DNA of 64,000 nucleotides from Sesamum alatum (taxonomy: Eukaryota; Streptophyta; Magnoliopsida; Lamiales; Pedaliaceae). Positions 1-10,130 of this stretch are shown in pieces. The stretch spans positions 12,586,001 to 12,650,000 of the forward strand of contig JACGWO010000003.1 in the NCBI GenBank assembly GCA_034509735.1, in the 5' to 3' direction. Both the position numbers and the translations under genes were made by a program. The stretch's first letter is position 1; every line of letters starts with the position of its first letter. The notes beneath the pieces are model-generated. The model was given only the letters and a program-made list of their open reading frames with translations, had not been told where the DNA came from and did no database searches.

Positions 1-1320
1 TGCTTTTTTACCAAAACGATTAATATCAGATAATATTATGATTGTTTATGAGATGTTACATACTATGAAAAGTAAAAAAGCTAAAAACACTTTATGACTT
101 TCAAGCTAGACCTGGAGAAGGCTTATGATAAAATTGATTGGAATTATGTCAAATTTTGTCTTAAACGTTTTCATTTTCCTAATCAATTTGTGGAATGGAT
201 AATGAGTTGCATATCGACTGTTTCTTTTTCGGTTCTTATTAATGGAATACAATCAGAACAATGGTGTCCAAAACAGGGTATTAGGCAAGGTGACCCATTA
301 TCACCATACTTATTCATTCTCTATCTGGAACATCTTTTACATAAAATCACTTTTGACATGCATAAAGGCTCTACGAAGCTATGGCTTCATCTAAAGGAGG
401 GCCTAAAATCCCTATTCTCTGTTATGCAGACGATTGCTTAATGTTCCTTCAAGCAAACCATAAATCGATATCGTATTTTTGTGATATTTTTACTCATTTT
501 TTCCATTTTTCTGGATTAAATATTTGTTGGGAAAAATCTAAATTTATCTTATCCCCCAATTGCCCAACTTCTGTGAAAAAATATATTGCCGATATTCTAA
601 ATATTCAATTTAGCAATGATACTGACAGATACTTAGGATAACCGTATGTTATGGGTCGCCTTTCTTGAAAGGATTTTTATCATATTATTATGAAAATGGA
701 AAATCTTATTGCAGCATGACATAACAAAACATTATCGTATGAAGGAAGGAGTGTTCTACTAAAGTATGTATTAAATACAACACCACTTTATCATATGAAT
801 GTCTTCAAATTACCTATTACTACTCTTGATAAGATTAATAATATGTGTAAACGTTTTTTGTGGAATGGTCTAGCTAGTGGTCGTAGAGTTAGTTATGTAC
901 CTTGGCGAATTGCCGCATCCCCTAACCATGTGGGGGGCTTGGGTGTAAGAGATCTTAAAGTCCTTAACCAAGCATGTTTATTAAAAATGGGATGGAGATT
1001 CCATAAGGCTGACTCATCCTTATGTTTTTATCTTTTTAAATCAAAGTATTTCCCCACTACTTCATTCTTAGAATCTTTATCAAAACCTGACCAAAGTTAT
1101 ATTTGGAGACATTTACATAAAACCTTACCTTTAGTAAAGGCCTCTATCAGAAAAATTTTGGGAAATGGTGAGTCTATAAATTTTTGGAAAGATAACTGGT
1201 TTTCATTTTATTCCATAGACTCCCAAATTGATAATATACCCTTGAATTTACAAAACTTGACTGTCAATATGCTATTAACTGCTGATAAACAATGGAATTT
1301 ATCCTTAGTCCAACAGTAAC
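1..1320 (+). pseudogene. LINE reverse transcriptase, broken
   Basis: Related to the reverse transcriptase (RVT_1 type) that copies LINE RNA at the target site. Visible blocks are FKLDLEKAYDKIDW (first catalytic Asp, near 103), GIRQGDPLSPYLF (near 277) and CYADDCLMFL (near 420), where the usual F/Y-A-D-D catalytic motif is kept as YADD. These blocks lie in different frames: a shift lies just before the ATG at 94, another between 380 and 440, and stop codons occur near 641-715. From 795 to 1319 one open stretch covers the thumb/connection region with the 'GLGVRDL' and 'FWKDNW' blocks usual in plant LINEs. This is an inactive remnant. Confidence 0.85.
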
Positions 1321-1379
1321 TTCCTAAACATATTTTCCAAGCTATCCTATCTACTCATATACCCATCACTTCATAGTTA

Positions 1380-2376
1380 GATATAGAGGTTTGGAACTGG
1401 GAAAAATCAGGGAGTTTTCTCTGTCTACTGCTTATGCGTGGCTTGCTAGAACCATAAATGAGGCTGCTCACTATCAAGGACCCCAATTACCCTGGGCTAC
1501 AGTAAGGAAACTTCAAGCTACACCGAAGGTTTTATTTTTTTTTGTGGCAGTTGAGTCATGAGGGTCTCTCAACTTATTTGTACCTTATGCCAACAAAACC
1601 CAGAAGATACAGGACACATTTTTGGAGAATGTGGAGTCTTTGTTTCTATTGCATGCTGTAAACTCCCAAAATTAACTCTGCTAAAAGACACACATGTAAC
1701 CCTGATTCTACATAAGCTTAAAGCATATCCACACAGACAATTACTTTTGCGAATACTTTGTGGATAATATGGAAATACAGAAACGAAGCCATTTTTCGAA
1801 ATAGAGCTATCAATACTTACCAGATTTGGAGAATGGTGGAATCCATGACTCATGTTACTCAGGGTCGGAGGCTTTCAGCTAAACCCACATACACATTTTT
1901 GTGTAAATGGAATCCCCCACCTCCATCATGGTTTAAGCTTAACATTGATGGATCGTTGTTAGACAACCCAAGGCTTGCAGGGTGTGGAGGTATTAATAAT
2001 AAGGGATTGTGAGGGCTCTTTCTTGGTGGCTTACTCAGCTTCCCTTGGATTTCAATCTAATAACATGGCAGAATGCAGAGCATTGAGGGAAGGGCTAAGT
2101 AGTGCACGAGGACACAACTTTCGAAAATTAATGGTGGAATAAGATTCTAAAACACTTCTTTTATTGCTGTGCAGGGAGGGCCAAGCACCGAAGGAACTCA
2201 TCCCTTTAATTAGGGATTGCAGAAATCTGGCAAAGGATTTTGAGGAAGTGAAGGTAGCTTTTTGTTATAGGGAGGTGAATCGAGTAGCTGATGTTTTAGC
2301 AAAAAGGGTTGCTCAAGTTCAATCTCATATGCAGATCTTTGGGAAGTGCCATCCTGGATCTCGCAACTTACTATAG
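1380..2376 (+). pseudogene. LINE zf-RVT and RNase H domains, broken
   Basis: The 3' end of the same LINE ORF2. Around 1558-1630 is a zf-RVT-like segment (CTLCQQNPEDTGHIFGEC, with spaced Cys and His). From about 1912 to 2375 comes an RVT_3-type RNase H: the start block FKLNIDGS with the first catalytic Asp, a Gly-rich turn near 1980, and the terminal block RVADVLAKR near 2284. Stops and frame changes at about 2010 and 2140 separate the pieces. RNase H at the LINE 3' end is usual in plants. It has no independent function here. Confidence 0.8.
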
Positions 2377-2523
2377 CTGATATTAATGAATATTGTACTA
2401 GACAAACATCCTCTCCTTTTGTAATGCCATTTAATCTGCACTAATAGAGATTGAAAGTTTTTAATGTTAAAAAAACAAAAAAACGCAAAGGCAAATTGTT
2501 TGCAGTATTCTTATAATTCACAT

Positions 2524-2657
2524 TCAAGATTTCATCTTGGAAAAAAAGAGAATAGAAAAAGGTCTTTCATTTAGAGAATGAAATAAAATTGCAATCACTT
2601 CGTCCAAAATGTCGACTGATGATGGTGCCACATCGATGTTTGCACCAATCAAGCTTT
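2524..2657 (-). pseudogene. possible terminal exon of an unidentified host gene
   Basis: On the minus strand, a 3' splice-site-like sequence (pyrimidine-rich then CTGCAG at 2663-2658) is followed by an open frame that begins SLIGANIDVAPSSVDILDE and ends SKMKS before a stop at 2524. Coding-like composition after a good acceptor suggests a last exon. Copia-1 lies just upstream in the would-be intron, so removing it brings 14880 onward next to this exon. I do not recognise the protein. It could also be a chance ORF. Confidence 0.3.
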
Positions 2658-2667
2658 CTGCAGGTAT

Positions 2668-2672
2668 TTTAG
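2668..2672. repeat. target-site duplication TTTAG, left of Copia-1
   Basis: Five bases TTTAG directly before the LTR start; the same five follow the 3' LTR at 14875-14879. A 5-bp duplication is the mark of Copia integrase, and it fixes both ends of the element. Confidence 0.95.
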
Positions 2673-4790
2673 TGTTAGAATAGGTGACCAGAAAGCCAAT
2701 AGGTTTGGCGATTTGTAACCTATTATACAACTTGATGTAAATATAATATTACTATGTGATGAATAAAATGAGTATTCGTCACTTCTGATGCTTACTTTGT
2801 TGCGCTCATTTCACATTTGTTAAAACAGTGTTAAATGTTCCAAGTCGTGGACCTCGAGACAGGGCATCGAGAGTCCTATTGAGACTTGCATCAAGAGTCG
2901 TGTTCATTGGATGAGTGCCGTGTTTCATCGGCGACAGGCGTGGGACTCCTACACGATCTTGATGGGTTGGTCGACTGGGGTCGAGCCGACTGGACTGACT
3001 CGCGGGGATCATCATATGGAAGCCTTGGAGGCTTGGTCGGTATGTTTGTTTTTCCCTGGTTCTGATAGTATGGGAGTAATTCTCAAACTTGAGGGATCAG
3101 GGCAGTCGCGTGCACAGGACGGCTGTATCTTGGATCTGGCGAGAGGTGATCATTCTGTAAGATGATTATCATAAGCCTTATCCAGTGCAGTCGGAATATG
3201 TAGCGAGGACGGTGGATTCCAAGAAGAGGATTCGTCCCCTGTCAGTATGTGACAGAGGTATCTCCTATGCACTCAGAGACAGGTTCATGCTATTTAAAGT
3301 TGTGGCCACAGTGGTTGGTCGAACAGGGAATGGTTTCCTGTGTCGATGCAATGAAGCATACGTGGTCTCGAGTATTAAGCATAGATGCCTAGTCAAGGAT
3401 GGGAACCGACGCCCAATTCCATACTCTAGACTAAGGCTGGGAGACGGTAGACGGAAGGATCGTACCCGTACGGAATCGGCGCTAAATTTTCACGCCAATT
3501 CACCTAGTCTCTACAGCCATGGACCGTTGCTAGACGGCCACCCATGGTAACGGGCCCTTGTGGGACACGGACCCAAGTCTAGTTGAGGGTGAACCTAAAG
3601 GGTCACACACAAATCACCGAGGAGGTTGCGAGATTGACTTGGAGTCAATCTCGAAGGATAAATAAGTAATTGGATTACTTAAGGGAAAGTCCATTGGATG
3701 GACGGGCCGATATTGTATCGGGCCCTCATTTAATCGGTAAATTGGATTTCCGATTAAATATGGAAAGTTGAGAAGTTGAGACGATGAATCTTTTAATTGG
3801 ATTAGAAGATCAACGGGAATAATTTAAGTGGATATTAAATTAGATTTAATGTTGGGTTCGTCATAATTAGATTACGATAAAACCCGGTCCTTTGAATTTG
3901 ACTCGAGAGGAGAAATAATTCCTATTTTGGAATAGGAAGAAGTTGGACTTCTTCCCATAATTAGAAATGGCCGAAATGCTCCCTTAGAGGAAGCAAAATC
4001 AATCATGTTTTATGCAAGGTGGTATGTTGACATGTCTCTTTTGGAAAGAGACAAATCAACTCCAATCAATCCCTTCCCTTTTGGTATGATTTGATCATAC
4101 CATAATATTTGGTAGGCTTGATTGAAGAATTGATGGTGATTGATTGGAATGTATTTAAACATCCTTGGATAAGCCTAGACACATTCCAATAATCACATTA
4201 ATTATGTATATATATGAGAATATACAACACCAAGCATAAGTGAATCATTATTCATCATTTTCTAGGAAAAAGAAGAAGAAAAATTCGGCCCTCTCCTCTC
4301 TCTCAACTCTCGGTTTTCTCCTCCCATTTCTACTTGTGTTCTTCACTTGGTTTTGAATCAAGAGGAAGAACAAAGTAGGTTTAAGAGAAACTAATTCATA
4401 GTGTTCCTCTCTTAAACCGATTCTTTCATTAAACCCGTTTTCTTCTAGCAAGGAGAACGTGCGTTTCTTCCAGTGTGGTGTGGATCACCTTTGGAGAATC
4501 CATACATTTGGATTTCATGAGCATTCCGGAGAAGGAACAACGCAAGTAGCCGTGTGCAAGTAGATCATCAAAGGTAACGGTTTTATTACGCTTTGGTTGA
4601 TTTACAATCTATCTATGCCCTATGTGTTTTATATATGTTTTGATATTTACACATTTTACATCGAACGCCCAGTTGAGCACCTAAGGGTACACTCATTGGG
4701 ACACGTTTATTTAAATTAGATTTAAATTTACGCACATTTCTCGTTTTCTCGCTTCCGCTCGCGCTCCCGGACGGATCCGCTTGTCCTTCA
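2673..4790 (+). repeat. Copia-1 5' LTR
   Basis: Runs TG...CA, 2118 bp. It is 105 bp shorter than the 3' LTR because a block present at about 12800-12910 is missing near 2830. It contains a TATA-like promoter near 4206 and the pyrimidine-rich start of the R region after it. The last bases (GGATCCGCTTGTCCTTCA) are shared by related LTRs in this window. Confidence 0.95.
4205..4216 (+). promoter_or_regulatory. LTR TATA box of Copia-1
   Basis: ATATATATATGAG-type TATA motif about 585 bp before the LTR end, followed by an A/C-rich then CT-rich stretch typical of a transcription start. The same place in the 3' LTR (near 14288) is conserved. The start site is inferred, not seen. Confidence 0.55.
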
Positions 4791-4792
4791 AG

Positions 4793-4806
4793 TGGTATCA
4801 GAGCCC
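4793..4806 (+). other. primer-binding site (initiator tRNA-Met type)
   Basis: TGGTATCAGAGCCC two bases after the LTR end. It matches the 3' end of plant initiator tRNA-Met, the usual primer for Copia minus-strand synthesis. Confidence 0.93.
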
Positions 4807-5049
4807 TATTCGATGTAAGGGGCATAGATCTATGTGCTTGGCATGATCTACTTGCTTTTATGATTTTAACGGCATGTTAGATTACATAAATATATGAATA
4901 ATATGATGATTCAAGTGCTTGAATTTGATGGACTTTTGGCATGCTTATTTTATTTGATTGGATCTAAAAATGCATGCTTATTTTCAGAATTATTATTTCT
5001 GTTTTTGTGCTGAAATGATGTTGAAAAACATAAAAAAATTTTTGGAATC

Positions 5050-5335
5050 GGACAGCAGCGGCAGCGGTTGGATGCCGCCCCTGCCGGCCGGTCACTGGCT
5101 GGCAGGCGCGCACGGGCTCACGCCTGTGCGCAGGCCTGGCCAGCGTGCCTGCCAGCGTGCATGCTGGCAGGGGCGGCCATGCGCGCAGATGCTGCGCATA
5201 GGCGCGTGCTATGCGCAGACGGCCGCTGCCGGCCGAGGCCAGCGCGGCATGGGGCGCGCAGGCTTGCTGCCTACGCGCGCGCTGCCCTGTGCGCAGGTGG
5301 CCGGCAGGCACAACGGCTGGGCCGTTTTGTGCCGT
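5050..5335 (+). other. GC-rich island in Copia-1 leader
   Basis: Abrupt switch from AT-rich leader to strongly GC-rich DNA full of GCGC and short inverted repeats, including the near-palindrome TGCCAGCGTGCATGCTGGCA (5150-5169). Open frames on both strands are explained by the lack of AT-rich stop codons. Equivalent islands lie in Copia-A (41050-41385) and Copia-3. Confidence 0.8.
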
Positions 5336-5554
5336 TTTTCGACATTTTCTGGAAAATTTGATTTTCTGTATTTTCAGCACAATATTCTTAAAATGTGTTG
5401 ATTTTGTATATTTGATTTTGGAATAATTGAATTATTTCTTAGATTAAATTTGCTTAATTAACTTGGGATTAATACATGTATTGGATGCATTGTTTGTAAT
5501 GTCCATTAAATTTGAAATTTAAATTTTTTATATTATTTATATATTTATGCTTTT

Positions 5555-5571
5555 GTGATGTTGGACATCAC
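5555..5571 (+). other. short conserved hairpin in leader
   Basis: GTGATGTTGGACATCAC: seven-base arms with a TGG loop. The same hairpin is at 40814-40830 (Copia-A) and, with six-base arms, at 60303-60317 (Copia-3). Confidence 0.6.
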
Positions 5572-6272
5572 TTGGATATTTGGAATATCCATTGGTTTTA
5601 TGCATGATTATTTGGAATAATTGTGTTATGTGTGTTGATGGGATCGACATGGGATGATCACAAGAGCTCTAGACCTTGTGTATGGATGAATGTATGATCA
5701 TTTATTTTCTGTTGGGTGGGGCCTGCGTGCCTCTTGTTTTTGGGACTATCATCTCCCGTATTTTCAGGCTTATGATGTTAAGGCTTGTTTTTATTATTAC
5801 CAAATGTATTGCTTTCAGTTGTAATGAGAGTAGATAGGATTGGCGAGGTTTTATTTTTTAACAAGCATTTGGAGTCGGGGACCCTAAGAAGGAGCATCAA
5901 GGCGTGAAACAAGAGCACTATAAGGCCCATTGGAATGACAATGGGTATATTGTTATTGTAATAATTTAGGACCACCCTAGATAGACCATAGACTCACTGC
6001 GGGCTCAGTGGGTCGCATAGGTTGGGCTTGTGATCATCCTAACAGGGGTATGCTATGTTTTCTGCATGCAACGTATTTATTTATCGCTTTAAATATTGGA
6101 TATTTATGCATGCTCAAACACCATAATGTGATGAGGTCTCGATCGTACACAAACTCTCATTTGGTTGGACCAAATTAATTATTAGGCTCAGAATGAACTT
6201 GGATCGAAATGGTATTTTGATCTGTCCGAGCCTTCCATCCACAACAATGTGGTGAGGAAGCTAACACTACCC

Positions 6273-6302
6273 AAGTGTGGTCTCACGAGTCGTGGCACAC
6301 TT
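6273..6302 (+). other. leader stem-loop 1 (CACGAGTCGTG loop)
   Basis: Stem AAGTGTG (6273-6279) with CACACTT (6296-6302) closes the loop GTCTCACGAGTCGTGG. In Copia-3 the loop is identical but the stem is a different, still complementary, sequence. A second CACGAGTCGTG is at 6366-6376. Confidence 0.65.
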
Positions 6303-6365
6303 AGACTAGGGGAAAGTTGCACCATTGTTGTGAACAAAAAGACTGTGCTCACCGTTTTCCTGTTT

Positions 6366-6376
6366 CACGAGTCGTG
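6366..6376 (+). other. leader stem-loop 2 core, CACGAGTCGTG
   Basis: Second copy of the 11-base inverted repeat, 82 bases after the first. It is flanked by ACTGT upstream and ACAGT downstream, which could close a longer stem. Copia-3 has its second copy 79 bases after its first. Confidence 0.55.
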
Positions 6377-6764
6377 GGGGCCGACAGTTTGAGGCATGAT
6401 TTGGTTGATGGGTCGGGCCAACACTGAGTAACATGGTTCGCTTGGAGTCCTCGGAACCATGTGAATAGGTAAGGCAAAATATCTTGGGAATCTCATTGGA
6501 TGAGAATGATATTGGATATCTCCCACGAGGTCTTCTTCATGTGAATCGTAAAAGCGGGGCATGGTGATTACACTTGTGGATCCCAAGCCCACTAGGAAAT
6601 GGTTTCCCGAAACTCCGCTGGAGAGTGGCGGACTTTCGTATAAATAGTGGGAGGGTTAAAGACTAAAAGACCAAGTCTTCAACTTGAACAATAATATTAC
6701 TATCATCTGCTAATTTCTGCTTTATATTTTCATTAATGTAGATATATTTAAGAATCTATTAAAT

Positions 6765-7137
6765 ATGGTACTTGAGACTAATAAATTCAATGGAACCAAC
6801 TACTCGGACTGGCTGAGAAACCTGAGGATTGTCCTCGGTTTTAAGAATCAAGGCTACGTCTTGGATGAACTGTCGCCGAGCGACTTACTGGAGGGGTCCA
6901 CGCCAGAAGAATGTTTGACGTTCGAGAAATGGCATGAGGACAACCGGGAAGTATGCAGTATCATACTGGCTTCGATGTCTAACGACATCCAGAAGCAGTA
7001 CGAGAAGCTGGACAACGTCTCCGCCATAATGCTCCGCATGAACGAGGTTTATGCGGTTCCGAATAGGCATATTAGATATGCCACCACAAAAGCATTCTTT
7101 GGCACCAAGCTTGCTGAAGGAGCATCTGTACAAAGTC
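6765..7137 (+). pseudogene. Copia-1 gag, N-terminal part
   Basis: Begins MVLETNKFNGTNYSDW, the usual start of Copia Gag (UBN2/retrotran_gag type), which forms the capsid of the virus-like particle. The frame is open through TTKAFFGTKL and is then cut at 7137 by a nested solo LTR. The 5-bp duplication AAGTC marks the break, and gag sequence resumes after 9128. Copia-A has the same region without the insertion, which confirms where the frame was cut. This Gag cannot be made intact. Confidence 0.88.
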
Positions 7138-9128
7138 TGTTAGAATAGGTGACCATGTAAGCCAATTTTGGCGGGTATATGTAACCTATGTCTAGACAAT
7201 TATAGGTGTTTGATAAATCATTAATGAATAAAGAAGTGAATTTCATTTGGCATTACTTTGTTTGTGTTCACTTATATCTGTTTTCTATATCTGTTCACTA
7301 CGCAAACAAAGCCCACGGACTGAGAATCAATTTCGGGGACTGGGACTACGCTTGGAGGTAGGTCCATGGAATTAGTCTTCCCGAATCAGTCCGGAAATCT
7401 CCAAGTCAAGGAATCCCGAAAATGGGTACCGGGATTCCATTTGAGACTTGCACTAAGCACCTGCTGTCGTGTTTCATCGACGGGTGACGAGGGTCGTCTA
7501 AGCAGTGTTAGTGGGTTAGCATGCTAGGACGCAGCTGACTGAGGTGACTCGCGGGAACCGTCTTACGGAGGACCTTGAGTATGGTCAGCAAGGTATGACG
7601 TGTATTCCCGGTTCCAACGGTACAGGTCAAGTCCTTTGACTTGAGGAATTGCTGAGTTTACCTGTACATCAGGGCTGTATCTTAGGTATGGTGAGAGATT
7701 GCCAGAATTCTCTTTGGTAGTCATAAGCCATGTCTAGTGCAGTTCTGGTGTGCAAAGTGACAGTAGTTTCCAAGAAAGGATCTGTCTCCTGTCAATAGGT
7801 TTTGGCAGTTGAGTCTCATATATACTCTAGGTCTTGTCCCTAAAACTGTGGCCACAGTGACTGAACAGAAGGGAAGGATTCCCTTGCGGCGTTTAGTGAG
7901 GACAGACCAACACTCAGGTCCAAAATGGGTACCTGCATTTTTCGTGCCCTAGACTCTAAGTGATGAGACCGAAGACAGAAGGACAAGTGTACTGTTAGAG
8001 CCTAAATGTTCATCCCTGAATATTTCACCTAGTCTCTAGTGCCATGGACCGTTGCTAGATGGCCACCCATGGTAACGGAAGGATTCTAGGAATCCGACCA
8101 AGTCTAGCTGAAAGGTGAACCTAAAGAGTCACACACTATCCACACACATTTAGATATTTAATTAGGAATTAAATACTGGAGTGAAGGAATGATTAAATTG
8201 GATTTAATCGGGTCCTTTATTTTTCTTGGAGAAATAATTCCTTCTATTAGATATAAGGAATTAAATTGATAAATTAGATTTATCAAAGGGATTTATTTAA
8301 TGGGCTTAAATAATATTTATATTTATTTTAGCCTCTTGGAAATATTTAAATAGGTTTTAAATATTCCATTAAATTAAATTAAATCAACGGTTGAGATCAA
8401 TGGGAGAGATGGATGGCTAGGATTGTTTTGACTAGGTCAAAACACTACTTTGACTAGGACTTTGACTAGGTCAAAATCCTAGTCAAATTAGAGTTCTTGA
8501 AAGAGGAGTTTAAAGAGGATTAAACTCCTCTTCTATATAAACCCCTAGCATCCTACAAGTTGCATGATGATGAAATTCCAACACACACAACACACACACA
8601 CAACTCGGCTCTCTCTCCCTCTATCTCGTCCGCCCTCTCTCTCTCACACACTCCAAGAAAATTATTTTTTCTTTGTTCTCTTGTTCTTGGAACATTAGAA
8701 CTTGATGAATCAATACCGTTAATTCATAACGTATTGTTGATTCATCCACTCCAAAATATAAACTTGTTCGTTGCTAGCACGACGTGCAAGATACGTGGGT
8801 GGATCGTGTGTCACGATTTGGAGGGTCTCAAGAACGAGATCTTGGTGCAAAACGGGGAACAACGCGTGTAGCCATTGAAGACGAAAACGACAACGGGTAG
8901 GTCTCGTTTATGATTTTCGTCCCTTTTAATTTTCTACCCTATGGCCTCCATGATATGTTATATGTGATTTATTCATGAGATACACCGAACACCCGGGAAT
9001 TTCAAAGGCACACCCTTTGAAACGTGTTCTTGAATTTAAAGCATGTTTAAATTCCGCATTTATTTTTTTTTAATTATACCGCGCTTTCGCATTCGCGCTT
9101 TTCCCGGGACGATCCACAATTCCTTTCA
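7138..9128 (+). mobile_element. nested solo LTR inside gag of Copia-1
   Basis: 1991-bp LTR starting TGTTAGAATAGGTGACC and ending TTTCA, with no internal region, flanked by AAGTC at 7133-7137 and 9129-9133. It belongs to the sub-family of the Copia-3 LTR (57440-59611): both share the ACTACGCTTGGAGGTAGGT block and CA repeats after the TATA box. Recombination between two LTRs of a full copy probably left this solo LTR. A TATA box lies at 8533-8541 (TATATAA) and a CA-rich then CT-rich stretch follows. Confidence 0.95.
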
Positions 9129-10119
9129 AAGTCATGGGGTCAAGATGCTCTCCCTAGTGGAGAAACTCGAGGACCTTAAAGCTGGGCTTAACAATGACAC
9201 GTACATTGACGTGATCCTCCAGTCACTTCCTCCATCCTATGACCCGTTTGTTGTAAACTACAACATGAACGGACTTGAGAAGTCTATTCATGAGTTGATC
9301 AATATGCTGGTCCAATACGAGGCAACGACCCACAAGTCGGCGCCGGCGGTATTGATAGGAGAGGCTTCGACCTCCAAGGCGAATGGCAAGAGGGCCGGAC
9401 GCTGGAAGAGGAATAAGGGGAAAGGGAAGACGGTTGCGGCCCCTGCTCGCGCTCCGGGTGTCCCTGTTGCTCCAATAGGGCCGAGCAAAGGGAAAGGAAA
9501 GGCCCGTGGTTCTCAGTGGTCCAAGGCAAATAATGTCTGCATGCATTGCCAAGGGAAAGGGCATTGGAAGAGGGAGTGCCCACAACTCCTCTCCAACCCA
9601 GGTATGTTTGTGATTGAAGTAAATATGATTACTAATTCTGCTTCATGGGTATTGGATGTCGGGTGTGGTGCTCACATCTGCAATGATTTGCAGGCACTGC
9701 AAAGAAGCAGAAGGCTAACTAAGGATGAGATGATCCTGAGGCTAGGCGATGGCAAGGCCGTTGCTGCGGAAGCCGTAGGGTCACTAGAGTTAGCCATTAG
9801 TAGTCATGTCAGGATTGTACTGAACGACTGTTTCTATGTACCTAGCATGATTAAAAACATTATTTCCATCCCGGTCCTTGATAAGGAGGGATATGAATTT
9901 ACCATAAATAAAAACGGCTTTTTCATTATTAAAGATGGTATGTCTCATTTGCTTGGTACATTGGTCAACGGCCTGTACATACTTCAACAATCTAATTGGA
10001 TTATGACTGCAGAACACAAACGAAAATATGATGATCATAATTACGCACAGATATGGCATGCGAGGTTAGGTCATATCTCTAAAGATAGGATAAGAAGGTT
10101 GGTGGACTCAAGAGTCTAG
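9129..10119 (+). pseudogene. Copia-1 gag C-terminus, protease and integrase start
   Basis: After the solo LTR, Gag continues (block LQSLPPSYD near 9220), followed by a basic linker and a CCHC zinc knuckle CMHCQGKGHWKREC (near 9538) that binds RNA. The aspartic protease follows with the active-site block read as LDVGCGAHIC; the family usually has D-S/T-G, so DVG is a departure. The gag_pre-integrase domain begins at YAQIWHARLGHIS (near 10042). The frame closes at 10119 by a one-base shift and continues in another frame from about 10131. Confidence 0.88.
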
Positions 10120-10130
10120 GAATAGACGAT

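Larger units (their letters stand above)
1..2486 (+). mobile_element. LINE (non-LTR retrotransposon), decayed, 5' end outside window
   Basis: The stretch reads in order as the second half of a plant L1-type ORF2: reverse transcriptase, zinc-binding zf-RVT segment and a C-terminal RNase H domain, followed by an A-rich tail (about 2467-2486). This order and the A-rich end are typical of plant LINEs. The 5' part (endonuclease) lies before base 1, so the target-site duplication cannot be seen. The reading frame is broken many times, so the element is dead. Downstream bases 2487-2672 are not LINE sequence. Confidence 0.88.
4807..6764 (+). other. Copia-1 untranslated leader
   Basis: About 2 kb between primer-binding site and gag with no credible coding region. 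It holds a GC-rich island (5050-5335), a short hairpin (5555-5571) and two CACGAGTCGTG stem-loops (6273-6302 and near 6366). The same elements in the same order occur in the leaders of Copia-A and Copia-3. Roles in packaging, dimerisation or translation are possible but inferred. Confidence 0.75.

Noticed and set aside
2806..3550. Open frames inside LTRs (also near 13000, 20200, 21700, 43400, 58100)
   Set aside because: Related frames recur in several LTRs but differ by shifts and match no protein; LTR sequence is not coding.
4793..4806. tRNA gene fragment
   Set aside because: Only the primer-binding complement of tRNA-Met; no cloverleaf.
4958..5426. Several open frames on both strands of the leader GC island
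   Set aside because: GC-rich DNA lacks stop codons; frames overlap on both strands, are low-complexity, and are not conserved as protein between the three elements.
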